A stretch of 64,000 nucleotides of DNA from Oscillospiraceae bacterium (GTDB lineage: Bacteria; Bacillota; Clostridia; UMGS1840; HGM11507): contig SVKJ01000006.1 in assembly GCA_015068525.1 (NCBI GenBank), positions 30,016 to 94,015 on the forward strand. Reading direction: 5' to 3'. Of this stretch, positions 52,012-60,097 are shown piece by piece. Position 1 is the stretch's first letter, and each line of letters begins with the position of its first letter. The notes beneath the pieces are model-generated. The model did no database searches and had not been told where the DNA came from. It worked only from the letters and a program-made list of their open reading frames with translations. A program made the position numbers and the translations under genes.

Positions 52012-53127
52012 ATGATAAAAAATTTAATACCCACAAAAATTTTCAAGGGAGAAAATATAATTTTAAATAATCAGGACGAAATTATTATAGGTAAAAAAGC
52101 AATGATTATAACGGGTAAAACATCAGGGGAAAAATCAGGGGCTTTAGACGATGTTAAAAAAATACTTGATGCTAAAGGTATTCCTTACTTAGTATATAAT
52201 AAAATTTCAAATAATCCAACAATAGAAGAAACGGTTGAAGCAGGGGAAGAAGCAAGAAGATATAATTGTGATTTTTTAATCGGCATAGGAGGAGGCTCAC
52301 CGCTTGATGCAACAAAAGCAATAGCCGTTTATGCTAAAAATCCTCCGAAAGAAAATTCTTCTTTTGATGTTTATGATATATTTTTAAATAATTTTGAAAA
52401 TGAGCCTTTGCCAATGATTGCAATTCCAACAACTGCAGGGACAGGCTCAGAAGCAACTCAATATTCAATTCTTACATTGCATAAAGAAAAAAATAAAAAA
52501 TCATTTGCGTCGGACAGGGTTTTTTATAAAAAAGCGTTTATTGACGGAAGATATACCATAAATCTTCCTTTGCAAATTGCACGAAATACTTTTGTTGATA
52601 CTTTGTGCCACTTAATAGAAGGATACACAAATAAAAGAGCAAGCAAAAAAACTGACTCTTACGCATTAGCAGGACTGGAAATTTTAAGTTCTCATAAAGA
52701 TAGATTTCTTAATGGAAAGTTTGATATACCTTCCTGTACGGAACTTTTATACGCATCAACTATAGGCGGTGCGGTAATTGCTCATACAGGTACAACTATT
52801 ATTCATTCAATGGGATATCCGCTTACTTATTATAAAAACATTCCTCACGGTCAGGCTAACGGAATAATTTTAAGAGAATATTTAAGAAGAACAAAAGAAG
52901 TCAGTAAGGATAAAGTAGAAAATATTCTAAAAGCATTAAACTTTAATTCACAGGAAGAATTTGAAGAATATATAGGCAGAATAATAGAAATACCCGACAA
53001 CATAACTTTTGATGAAATATCCGAATGGACAAAGACTACCATACAGTCTAAAAATGCTTTGGTCTGCCCGTTTGATGTTTCTTATGAAAAAGAAGTTGAA
53101 ATATTTAAAAAATGTTTAAAAATATAA
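52012..53127 (+). CDS. Iron-containing alcohol dehydrogenase
   Basis: NAD(P)-dependent dehydrogenase of the group III metal-dependent family, 371 aa. The dinucleotide-binding motif is GIGGGSPLDATKAIAVY near residue 90. The family motif is PTTAGTGSEATQYSIL near residue 140. Metal ligands are in DTLCHLIEGYTN and in TTIIHSMGYPLTYYKNIPHG. The substrate may be a short alcohol/aldehyde, butanol-type or a diol; it cannot be told. AAGGGGAAAATAACA precedes the ATG. It stands alone ahead of a neurotransmitter:sodium symporter gene and points away from the minus-strand DUF2953-like gene. Confidence 0.9.
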   Translation: MIKNLIPTKIFKGENIILNNQDEIIIGKKAMIITGKTSGEKSGALDDVKKILDAKGIPYLVYNKISNNPTIEETVEAGEEARRYNCDFLIGIGGGSPLDATKAIAVYAKNPPKENSSFDVYDIFLNNFENEPLPMIAIPTTAGTGSEATQYSILTLHKEKNKKSFASDRVFYKKAFIDGRYTINLPLQIARNTFVDTLCHLIEGYTNKRASKKTDSYALAGLEILSSHKDRFLNGKFDIPSCTELLYASTIGGAVIAHTGTTIIHSMGYPLTYYKNIPHGQANGIILREYLRRTKEVSKDKVENILKALNFNSQEEFEEYIGRIIEIPDNITFDEISEWTKTTIQSKNALVCPFDVSYEKEVEIFKKCLKI

Positions 53128-53153
53128 ATAAAATTATATAAAGGGGATAAATT

Positions 53154-54518
53154 ATGGAAAGAGAAAAATTGTCATCGCGACTTGGTTTTATTTTGATTTC
53201 AGCAGGCTGTGCGATTGGTCTTGGAAATGTGTGGAGATTTCCTCATATAACAGGTCAGTACGGCGGTGCTGCTTTTGTACTTATTTATTTATTTTTCTTA
53301 CTTGTACTCGGGCTTCCGATTATGACAATGGAATTTTCAGTAGGACGAGCGAGCAGATTAAGTGTTGCCAAGTCTTTTGAAAAGTTAGAGCCTAAAGGCA
53401 CAAAATGGCACATATTCGGATATTTTGCTATGATTGCAAATTATCTTCTTATGATGTTTTATACAACAATCGGTGGATGGATGCTTTTATATTTTGTTAA
53501 AATGGCATCAGGAGAGTTTGTGGGTAAAAATCCCGGTGAGATTGTAACAATTTTTGAAAATATGGTTGCAAGCCCTGAAACGCTTGTTATATGGATGATA
53601 ATAACCGTTTTGTTAGGTTTTGGAATTTGTGCTATGGGACTTCAGAAAGGCGTTGAAAAAATTACAAAAATAATGATGTCAAGCCTTTTTGTTATAATGG
53701 TAGTTCTTGTTATCCGTGCCGTAACTCTTCCGGGTGCTTCTGAAGGTCTTAAGTTTTATCTTCTTCCTGATTTTAAGAAAATGGCTGAAGCAGGAGTTTT
53801 TGAAGTAGTATCTGCTGCTATGGGACAGGCATTTTTTACTTTAAGTATAGGCATCGGCTCAATGGCAATATTCGGAAGTTATATAGATAAAGACAGGGCG
53901 CTACTTGGTGAATCTTTAAATATACTTACTCTTGACACCTTAGTTGCTATTTTGTCAGGTCTTATTATTTTCCCTGCCTGTTTCTCATTCGGAGTAAGTG
54001 CAGACAGCGGTCCGAATTTAGTATTTATAACTCTTCCAAACATTTTTAATTCAATGGCAGGAGGAAGAATATGGGGTACTTTATTCTTTATATTTATGTC
54101 ATTTGCTGCGCTTTCAACCGTAATTGCAGTTTTTGAAAATATTATATCCTTTGCAATGGATTTATGGAATTTTTCAAGAAAAAAAGCAGTTATAATAAAT
54201 ATATTTTTAATAATAATTTTATCCTTGCCTTGTGCACTTGGATTTAATGTTTTAAGTGGAATAACACCTCTTGGTGCAGGCTCAAATATTATGGACTTAG
54301 AAGATTTTATAGTAAGTAATAATCTTCTTCCATTAGGCTCTTTGGTATATCTTATATTCTGCACAACAAGATATGGCTGGGGATGGGATAATTTTATAAA
54401 CGAAGCAAATACGGGAAAAGGTTTAAAATTTCCTAAATGGTTAAGAATATATGTGACATATATTATGCCTCTTATTGTACTGTTTGTATTTATACAGGGG
54501 TATATAAGCAAATTTTAA
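53154..54518 (+). CDS. Sodium-dependent transporter, NSS family
   Basis: A 454-aa secondary transporter with 11-12 membrane helices. It carries the family signature GCAIGLGNVWRFPHITG in helix 1, with GGAAFVLIYLFFLLVLGLP just after. These proteins (LeuT, TnaT, MhsT) bring amino acids such as Leu, Trp or Ala into the cell with Na+. The substrate cannot be deduced. AAAGGGGATAAATT precedes the ATG. An ACT-domain fusion gene follows 11 bp after its stop, hinting at amino-acid-responsive metabolism. Confidence 0.93.
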   Translation: MEREKLSSRLGFILISAGCAIGLGNVWRFPHITGQYGGAAFVLIYLFFLLVLGLPIMTMEFSVGRASRLSVAKSFEKLEPKGTKWHIFGYFAMIANYLLMMFYTTIGGWMLLYFVKMASGEFVGKNPGEIVTIFENMVASPETLVIWMIITVLLGFGICAMGLQKGVEKITKIMMSSLFVIMVVLVIRAVTLPGASEGLKFYLLPDFKKMAEAGVFEVVSAAMGQAFFTLSIGIGSMAIFGSYIDKDRALLGESLNILTLDTLVAILSGLIIFPACFSFGVSADSGPNLVFITLPNIFNSMAGGRIWGTLFFIFMSFAALSTVIAVFENIISFAMDLWNFSRKKAVIINIFLIIILSLPCALGFNVLSGITPLGAGSNIMDLEDFIVSNNLLPLGSLVYLIFCTTRYGWGWDNFINEANTGKGLKFPKWLRIYVTYIMPLIVLFVFIQGYISKF

Positions 54519-54529
54519 GGTGTATTAAC

Positions 54530-55960
54530 ATGAAAAAGACGTTTGCAACTATAATGCCCGATAAAATCGGTTCATTTTTAAAAGCAGATAAGTGTATAGA
54601 AAATCTGGGACTTAATATAACAAGAGTTAGTTATAATAAGTCTTTAGATGCCCATATGCTTTTTATCGAGGTCGAAGGCGATAAAGATAAACTTTTACTG
54701 CTTGAAAAAGAACTTATTGATTTGGGATATATTAAAGATGAACTTAATACAAAAAATATTATTTTAATGGAGTTTCGCCTTGAGGATAAGACGGGGGCGT
54801 TACTGCCAATCTTAGAACTTATAGATAACTATAAATTCAATATATCATATATGAGTTCTAAAGAAAACGGCAGCGGATTTCAGGACTTTAAGATGGGGCT
54901 TTTAATAGAAAATGAAAAAGAAGTATATGATTTTGTAAATCGTGCAGTCAAGTTATGTCCTGTAAGAATTTTGGATTATAACAGCAGTGAAAAAAACCTT
55001 GATAACACAGTGTTTTATATATCTTTTGTTAACGAGATTTCCAAAAAAATGGGTTTGAATGATGCGCAAAAAAGAGAACTTTTAATAAATTCAAACCTTA
55101 TTATGCAAAATCTTGACGAGCAAAATTTACCGCCATATAAAACATTTGATTACATTGGTAAATTCAGTGAATGTTTGATAAAATACAAAGGCGAATTTTA
55201 CAATCCGAGAATAAGTGAAATTAAAATATCTCATGATGTGTATCTTTTAATTATTGAACCGCCTTGCGGAAGTAATACTTGTGTGTTCGTATGCAGTGAT
55301 ATGCTCGTATTTGTTGATTCGGGATTTAGTATATATAAGGAAGAACTTTTAGAAATATTAAGGCAAAGAATAAAAGATTTTGATAAAAAAAGTAAGAAGC
55401 TTCTTCTTACTCATTCCGATGTTGACCATATTGGGTTTTTAGATTATTTTGATAAAGTATGGATGAGTAAAAACTCAAAAGTGAATCTGGAAAATGTATG
55501 GCAGGGTAAAAATGGTTTCAGAGAACAAAACGATAAACATGCTCCTTATGTTAAAATAAGCAAAATTTTATCAGGGTATAAACCTACTGACTGTAGCAAT
55601 TTTCAAGTTATAGGAGAAAAAAATGATTCAGGCCTTCTTAGTTATATAGGTTCTGTAAAGGTTGGCGACTTTACATTTGAAACTTATGAAGGTAAAGGCG
55701 GTCATACAAGCGGCGAAACTGTTTTTATTGAAAGAAACTTAAAAATTGTATTCTCAGGAGATTTATATATAAATATCGAGGATTGTATCAAAGAACAAAA
55801 AGAATTTAATAAAATTGCTCCTTATCTTATGACATCGGTGGATTGTGATCCGGACCTTGCAAAAATGGTGCGAAAAAGAATAAAACCTCTTTTGGAAAAA
55901 GGGCAGTGGACAGTTATAGGTGGTCACGGTGCACCGTGCATCTGGGATGTATGCGACTAG
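54530..55960 (+). CDS. ACT-domain and metallo-beta-lactamase-fold fusion protein
   Basis: A 476-aa protein whose N-terminal ~150 residues look like two ACT-like repeats (KTFATIMPDKIGSFLKADKC; MEFRLEDKTGALLPILELID). The C-terminal part (~230-476) is a metallo-beta-lactamase-fold hydrolase with the metal motif THSDVDHIG, GKGGHTSGET, the bridging Asp in FSGDLYI and a late GGHGAP. The motif is HSDVDH, lacking the usual second His of HxHxDH (Ser is in its place after His), so metal binding may differ. The frame is open from 54437 within the transporter gene, but AAGGTG and the ACT start fix the ATG at 54530. I infer an amino-acid-gated hydrolase; the substrate is unknown. Confidence 0.82.
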   Translation: MKKTFATIMPDKIGSFLKADKCIENLGLNITRVSYNKSLDAHMLFIEVEGDKDKLLLLEKELIDLGYIKDELNTKNIILMEFRLEDKTGALLPILELIDNYKFNISYMSSKENGSGFQDFKMGLLIENEKEVYDFVNRAVKLCPVRILDYNSSEKNLDNTVFYISFVNEISKKMGLNDAQKRELLINSNLIMQNLDEQNLPPYKTFDYIGKFSECLIKYKGEFYNPRISEIKISHDVYLLIIEPPCGSNTCVFVCSDMLVFVDSGFSIYKEELLEILRQRIKDFDKKSKKLLLTHSDVDHIGFLDYFDKVWMSKNSKVNLENVWQGKNGFREQNDKHAPYVKISKILSGYKPTDCSNFQVIGEKNDSGLLSYIGSVKVGDFTFETYEGKGGHTSGETVFIERNLKIVFSGDLYINIEDCIKEQKEFNKIAPYLMTSVDCDPDLAKMVRKRIKPLLEKGQWTVIGGHGAPCIWDVCD

Positions 55961-55988
55961 TTATCTTTAAGTAAAAATAATTTTACAA

Positions 55989-56023
55989 ACAAATCATACT
56001 TAATAGTATGATTTGTTTTTTTT
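55989..56023 (+). terminator. Rho-independent terminator
   Basis: ACAAATCATACT pairs perfectly with AGTATGATTTGT around TAAT, followed by eight or more T. It ends the upstream transport/ACT genes. Confidence 0.93.
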
Positions 56024-56031
56024 CTAAAATA

Positions 56032-56060
56032 TTGACAAAATGCAATGAATAAGTTATAAT
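56032..56060 (+). promoter_or_regulatory. Consensus sigma-A promoter
   Basis: TTGACA (56032-56037) and TATAAT (56055-56060) are both perfect and lie exactly 17 bp apart. It sits just after a terminator and about 68 bp before the DUF6054-like gene, so it should drive a new operon at a high basal level. Confidence 0.92.
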
Positions 56061-56128
56061 AGTCTTAAAATTATAAGGGAACTTTTTCCACATATATTTT
56101 GTCTAACAAATAAAGGCAGGGGATATTT

Positions 56129-56452
56129 ATGGCAAAATTTGAAAAAATAATTAACGGTAATTTCAATGAAATATTACATAGAATTGAAGATGGTATTCTT
56201 AATGGCAGTGCATCGGCAACTCTTGAAGATAGCAGCGACTTTTGTATTGGAGATACCCGATGCAGTGTCAGAGTATTTGAAAGATACAGTTATATGGGTT
56301 CAAATCGTGTGAGCCTTAATGTAACTTTGTTTGGCAGCGGAGATACTATTCAACTTTCGGCTATTACCTCCGGCGGAAGTCAGGCGATGTTTTTTAAAAT
56401 AAATACTTTGGGAGAAGAAGCGTTTTTGAATAAGTTAATAGATATACTATAA
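56129..56452 (+). CDS. DUF6054-like small protein
   Basis: A 107-aa cytosolic protein with SASATLEDSSDF, CSVRVFERYSYMGSNRVSL and ITSGGSQAMFFKINTLGEE. I recognise this as the uncharacterised DUF6054 family of Firmicutes, on motif memory only. There is no signal peptide or membrane segment. GGCAGGGGATATTT precedes the ATG, and a perfect sigma-A promoter is upstream. It is the first gene of a run of membrane and exported unknowns. Function not known. Confidence 0.75.
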   Translation: MAKFEKIINGNFNEILHRIEDGILNGSASATLEDSSDFCIGDTRCSVRVFERYSYMGSNRVSLNVTLFGSGDTIQLSAITSGGSQAMFFKINTLGEEAFLNKLIDIL

Positions 56453-56466
56453 GGAGCGATAATGGA

Positions 56467-57504
56467 ATGAAAAGAATAGTTAGTTTATTATGTATAGTTT
56501 TAATTATGTTTTCAATGACGGTTACTTCCTTTGCAGGTTCAATAGATGTTGATTTGGTTTATGAAGATGAAGCGTTAGTTTTTATTGGAACTATTATTGA
56601 TTATGAAATAACTTATGAGGAAAAAGATTATCCAAGCACAGAATACACATTGACGCTTATTCCCGATAGAAAAATAAAGGGCGATGTGCAGATTGGCAAG
56701 TCTTTAAATTTTGAAAAGGTCAGAACAGGTTCGACTAAACTTCAAAAAGACACAAAATATCTTTTTGGATATGTGAAAGAGGAACTGTATATCTGGGAAC
56801 TTGAATCATATAATAATTTACTTGATTGGGAACTTGACGATTATACTGATAAATCCATTATCCTTAAAGAAAGACACAATGACTCTATCAGCGGTGGTGT
56901 GCAGGATTTTCTTAATGAAGGCGTTTTTGAACGTGCCGAGATAGAAAGACAGGATATTGGAAACCGCATAAGTTTTATGGAATTTTTAAATAAAGAACCA
57001 TCATCTCAAAGTTCAGAGGTTAAAAAAGTAATCCTGCGTTATCAAGACGAAATCTATGCAGTTGATGTTTATGAATTTGAAAAAGCTTCCCAGAAAATTA
57101 TGATAACAAATGTAAAAAATGCAACTCTCCATGATATAAATGCAAAACCTGAACAACCCGATCCTTATGAAACAAATCTCTATATTGAATTACTTGATGA
57201 AAATGAACAAATGGTATCCTATGCTGCTGTATCAAGACATGGCGAAGTTGACAGATACACTTTAATGATGAGCAGACTTATGCAAAAAGATTACAAGATG
57301 GAAAAAGAGGATTTGCGCAAACTGTATTCACTTCTTCCAAAAAATGTTCAAAAAAAGATTATAGTGCCTGAAGAAAACACTGTAAAGCCATTGGAACTTT
57401 CCGATACACCTGAAAATAATTATGATTTTTGGTTGTATGGTGGAGTAGGCGCAATCTTTATAATAGCATTTATAATAGGTTTTGTAATAAAGAGAAAGAA
57501 ATGA
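56467..57504 (+). CDS. Exported single-pass membrane protein, unknown
   Basis: A 345-aa protein with a signal peptide (residues ~1-23, ending TSFAG). An extracellular part of about 290 residues follows, then a C-terminal membrane helix near residues 322-341 (GGVGAIFIIAFIIGFVI) and a KRKK stop-transfer end. The N-terminal ~100 residues are beta-strand-like (LVFIGTIIDYEITYEE, TLTLIPDRKIKGDV), similar in look to small OB/NTF-like secreted domains. No family recognised. AAGGAGCGATAATGGA precedes the ATG. It lies 14 bp after the DUF6054-like gene and 21 bp before a small membrane protein, so one transcript is likely. Confidence 0.72.
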   Translation: MKRIVSLLCIVLIMFSMTVTSFAGSIDVDLVYEDEALVFIGTIIDYEITYEEKDYPSTEYTLTLIPDRKIKGDVQIGKSLNFEKVRTGSTKLQKDTKYLFGYVKEELYIWELESYNNLLDWELDDYTDKSIILKERHNDSISGGVQDFLNEGVFERAEIERQDIGNRISFMEFLNKEPSSQSSEVKKVILRYQDEIYAVDVYEFEKASQKIMITNVKNATLHDINAKPEQPDPYETNLYIELLDENEQMVSYAAVSRHGEVDRYTLMMSRLMQKDYKMEKEDLRKLYSLLPKNVQKKIIVPEENTVKPLELSDTPENNYDFWLYGGVGAIFIIAFIIGFVIKRKK

Positions 57505-57525
57505 TATACGGAAGGTGCTGATGAT

Positions 57526-57813
57526 ATGTATATAGTATTTGCCGCTTTTTTATTTATTGTATCATATCTTATCCAATTGTTGCTATGTTTTAAAACTGTA
57601 AATAAACATATCAAACTTATTCCTCTATACTTATGTGTGCTTGGTGAGATATATTCGATATTGTTGTATGTGGAGTTTTTTGGATTATATGATGACGGAA
57701 GTTGGATGTCATTAAAGGCGGTTATTTATTCCGTTTGCTTGGCAATAATTGCTTCGGGATTATTTGTTGCAAAAATTACTTATAGCATGGCAAAAAGGAG
57801 GAATATTAAATGA
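57526..57813 (+). CDS. Small three-helix membrane protein, unknown
   Basis: A 95-aa protein with three hydrophobic segments (IVFAAFLFIVSYLIQLLLCF; LIPLYLCVLGEIYSILLY; VIYSVCLAIIASGLFVAKI) and a basic end. The stop overlaps the next start as ATGA, so the two are translationally coupled. No family recognised. Confidence 0.68.
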   Translation: MYIVFAAFLFIVSYLIQLLLCFKTVNKHIKLIPLYLCVLGEIYSILLYVEFFGLYDDGSWMSLKAVIYSVCLAIIASGLFVAKITYSMAKRRNIK

Positions 57814-59330
57814 GAAAATATATAGGCTATATACCGGCAGTATTGTTTACCGGATTTTATCTGTTTATGGGATTAACGGGTGCAAGCCTCACATTATCAA
57901 TGGTTTTAGTATGGCTTTTGTGTTTCTTTCTTTCTGCTTTTTTACTGCATAAAGGATTGTTCTGGGGCGGAGTGTTTGGATTTATACCTGCAGTAAATAT
58001 GCTCATTATGGGTGGAGAATACAGAGGTCAGGTTATAAATATTGAGATACCGTTAGGGATCATATTACTTCTTTTTTATATAGTTTTTAGTATATATCTT
58101 TTTAAGAAAAGACATGATGAAGACAGGTGTAAGACGGAAACTAAGGAGGTAGTTTTTTTAGCGATTAAATTTTTACTTACAATTGCCGTTTTAATGGTAA
58201 GTGCATATGTTGCTGTCCTTTCGGCATTGATACTTACATCGGAAGGGATAAATTCTATTATATCAAGTGTAGGAATGTTTATTGTTCCATCGTTATTTTT
58301 GCCTCTTATCTGGCTTAAAAAGCGAAAGAAATACTTTTTAATATGGCTTATACCTGCTGTAATCTATTTTATCGCATTAGGTGTCAATTACGGAATGATA
58401 AAGTATGATGAAAGCATTACTATAAACACATCTCCAAACATAAATATTCATGAATATCTGCCATTTAAAGAAGAATCCAAGATTGTAAATAAAAGAAGTG
58501 AAACATTGCAGTTTACAGATAATCTTCCTAAAATTGACGGAGCCGCTGCACTTTTCCCTGTATATTCAGCATTTGTAAACGCAACCTATCCTTATACTAC
58601 ATATATAAATGATGGATTCTTTGAATACAATAATACTCCTGAAGGCTATCGTATGCTTGCTAATAAGGAAACTGATATATTTATCGGAGTATATCCGTCA
58701 GAAGAGCAGAAAGCGTATGCTAAAGAATGTAATGCAACTTTTGAATATACACCTATCGGAACTGAAGCGTTTGTTTTCTTTGTACACAAAGATAATCCTA
58801 TTGAAAATCTTACAACTAAGCAAATACAAGATATTTATGCCGGTAAGATTACAAATTGGAAAGATGTCGGTGGAAAAAATGAAAAGATTGAAGCATTCCA
58901 GCGAAATGAGGGCAGTGGAAGTCAGAGTATGTTAAAAAGATTTATGGGAGATACACCTATCATGGAAGCCCCTAAAGAACTCAAGAATGATTTAATGGCA
59001 GGAATTATTGAGAGAGTGGCGAATTATAAAAATAAGACAAATTCAATCGGATTTTCTTTTAGATTTTATGTTGAGGGAATTATAAAAAATCCTGATATTA
59101 AAATGATTTCTGTTGACGGCATTAAGCCAACTGCAGAGAATATTAAAAACGGAACATATTCTGTAGTAACACCAATATACGCCGTTACATACGAAGAACA
59201 GACTAATGAAAATGTTGACAAACTGCTTTATTGGATACTGTCTGACGAGGGGCAGAACATCATTGAAGAAACAGGATATGTCGGAATATTAAGAGGTACT
59301 GACTTTGAAAAAGAAAATAATAGTAATTAG
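57810..59330 (+). CDS. Membrane protein fused to a PstS-like periplasmic-binding domain
   Basis: A 506-aa protein. The first ~195 residues hold about six to seven membrane helices. The rest is an extracellular PBP-like domain of the phosphate-binding PstS class, from KIDGAAALFPVYSAFV (near 235) through LTTKQIQDIYAGKITNWKDVGG and FQRNEGSGSQSMLKRFMG. The GSGS segment corresponds to the anion-binding loop of PstS. A binding domain built into a multi-helix protein is unlike the free lipoprotein PstS, and no pstCAB genes are nearby. It could be a membrane sensor or a tethered phosphate scavenger. AAAGGAGGAATATTAA precedes the ATG, which overlaps the previous stop. Confidence 0.82.
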   Translation: MRKYIGYIPAVLFTGFYLFMGLTGASLTLSMVLVWLLCFFLSAFLLHKGLFWGGVFGFIPAVNMLIMGGEYRGQVINIEIPLGIILLLFYIVFSIYLFKKRHDEDRCKTETKEVVFLAIKFLLTIAVLMVSAYVAVLSALILTSEGINSIISSVGMFIVPSLFLPLIWLKKRKKYFLIWLIPAVIYFIALGVNYGMIKYDESITINTSPNINIHEYLPFKEESKIVNKRSETLQFTDNLPKIDGAAALFPVYSAFVNATYPYTTYINDGFFEYNNTPEGYRMLANKETDIFIGVYPSEEQKAYAKECNATFEYTPIGTEAFVFFVHKDNPIENLTTKQIQDIYAGKITNWKDVGGKNEKIEAFQRNEGSGSQSMLKRFMGDTPIMEAPKELKNDLMAGIIERVANYKNKTNSIGFSFRFYVEGIIKNPDIKMISVDGIKPTAENIKNGTYSVVTPIYAVTYEEQTNENVDKLLYWILSDEGQNIIEETGYVGILRGTDFEKENNSN

Positions 59331-60084
59331 TATATCTTTAATTGTACTCTTTATGGTAATATGGTCTTTGATGGTTATAACTGATTATAACCGTGCAAAA
59401 GATATGAAACCTCCTTTGTTTGCATACTATAGCCATAACCAGTATGGTGGTGGTTTTTATGATGGATTGGGTTATAGTGTATGGGCGAGGACAAAAGCAT
59501 TCAATGGAGTGGATCATGTGCTTTATGATATGCACTTTATGATGTTTGGCAGAGGCAAAAATCAGAAAAAAACCATTGCTGACTTTTATTTTAATCATTA
59601 TCTGTTGCTTGGTGACAGTAAAGAGTCAGTTTTTAGTAATATAGAAGCACTTGAATATATTGTGCCGCAAAAAGACAAAAATGAGGAAATTTATTCTGAA
59701 CATGCATTCATTGACGGCTCGAGAACTATATTAAATCTTGTCTTTTATAAAGATGTTATGATTGGATTTGATTATCAGTTTGATAATTTTGAAGTTGCCT
59801 ATGATTATGCTGCTGCACTACGCAGAGATTTAGAATTGACTTTTGATAAAAATCCAACTCAAAGAAGCAGCAAACTCTTTGACAGTATTAAGGATGATAC
59901 TATGCTGCATTCCGATTATTCATATTGTGAATACTGGACAATGGGTTCTTATAATAATAAAAAAGATAATATAGAAAAAATATTTGAAGATAAAAAATAT
60001 TCACGGGCAGACATTTGTTTTGAGTTGAAAATAGTTGATGAAAACAATGTAACAGTATCAACTCGAATAGTTTCCGTACTATGA
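59305..60084 (+). CDS. Membrane-anchored extracellular protein, unknown
   Basis: A 259-aa protein with an N-terminal signal anchor (residues ~5-25, IVISISLIVLFMVIWSLMVI) and an extracellular part rich in Tyr, Phe and Asp. No catalytic motif or known domain is seen. The start is a TTG at 59305 preceded by AGAGG, overlapping the PstS-like gene by 26 bases, so it is probably coupled to it. A protein this tightly linked to a binding-domain protein may be an accessory of it. Confidence 0.65.
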   Translation: MKKKIIVISISLIVLFMVIWSLMVITDYNRAKDMKPPLFAYYSHNQYGGGFYDGLGYSVWARTKAFNGVDHVLYDMHFMMFGRGKNQKKTIADFYFNHYLLLGDSKESVFSNIEALEYIVPQKDKNEEIYSEHAFIDGSRTILNLVFYKDVMIGFDYQFDNFEVAYDYAAALRRDLELTFDKNPTQRSSKLFDSIKDDTMLHSDYSYCEYWTMGSYNNKKDNIEKIFEDKKYSRADICFELKIVDENNVTVSTRIVSVL

Positions 60085-60097
60085 GGATAATAGAGTT

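Noticed and set aside
53879..54511. Minus-strand 210-codon open frame inside the NSS transporter
   Set aside because: It is an antisense shadow of a membrane-protein gene with clear family motifs; no ribosome binding site or recognisable protein.
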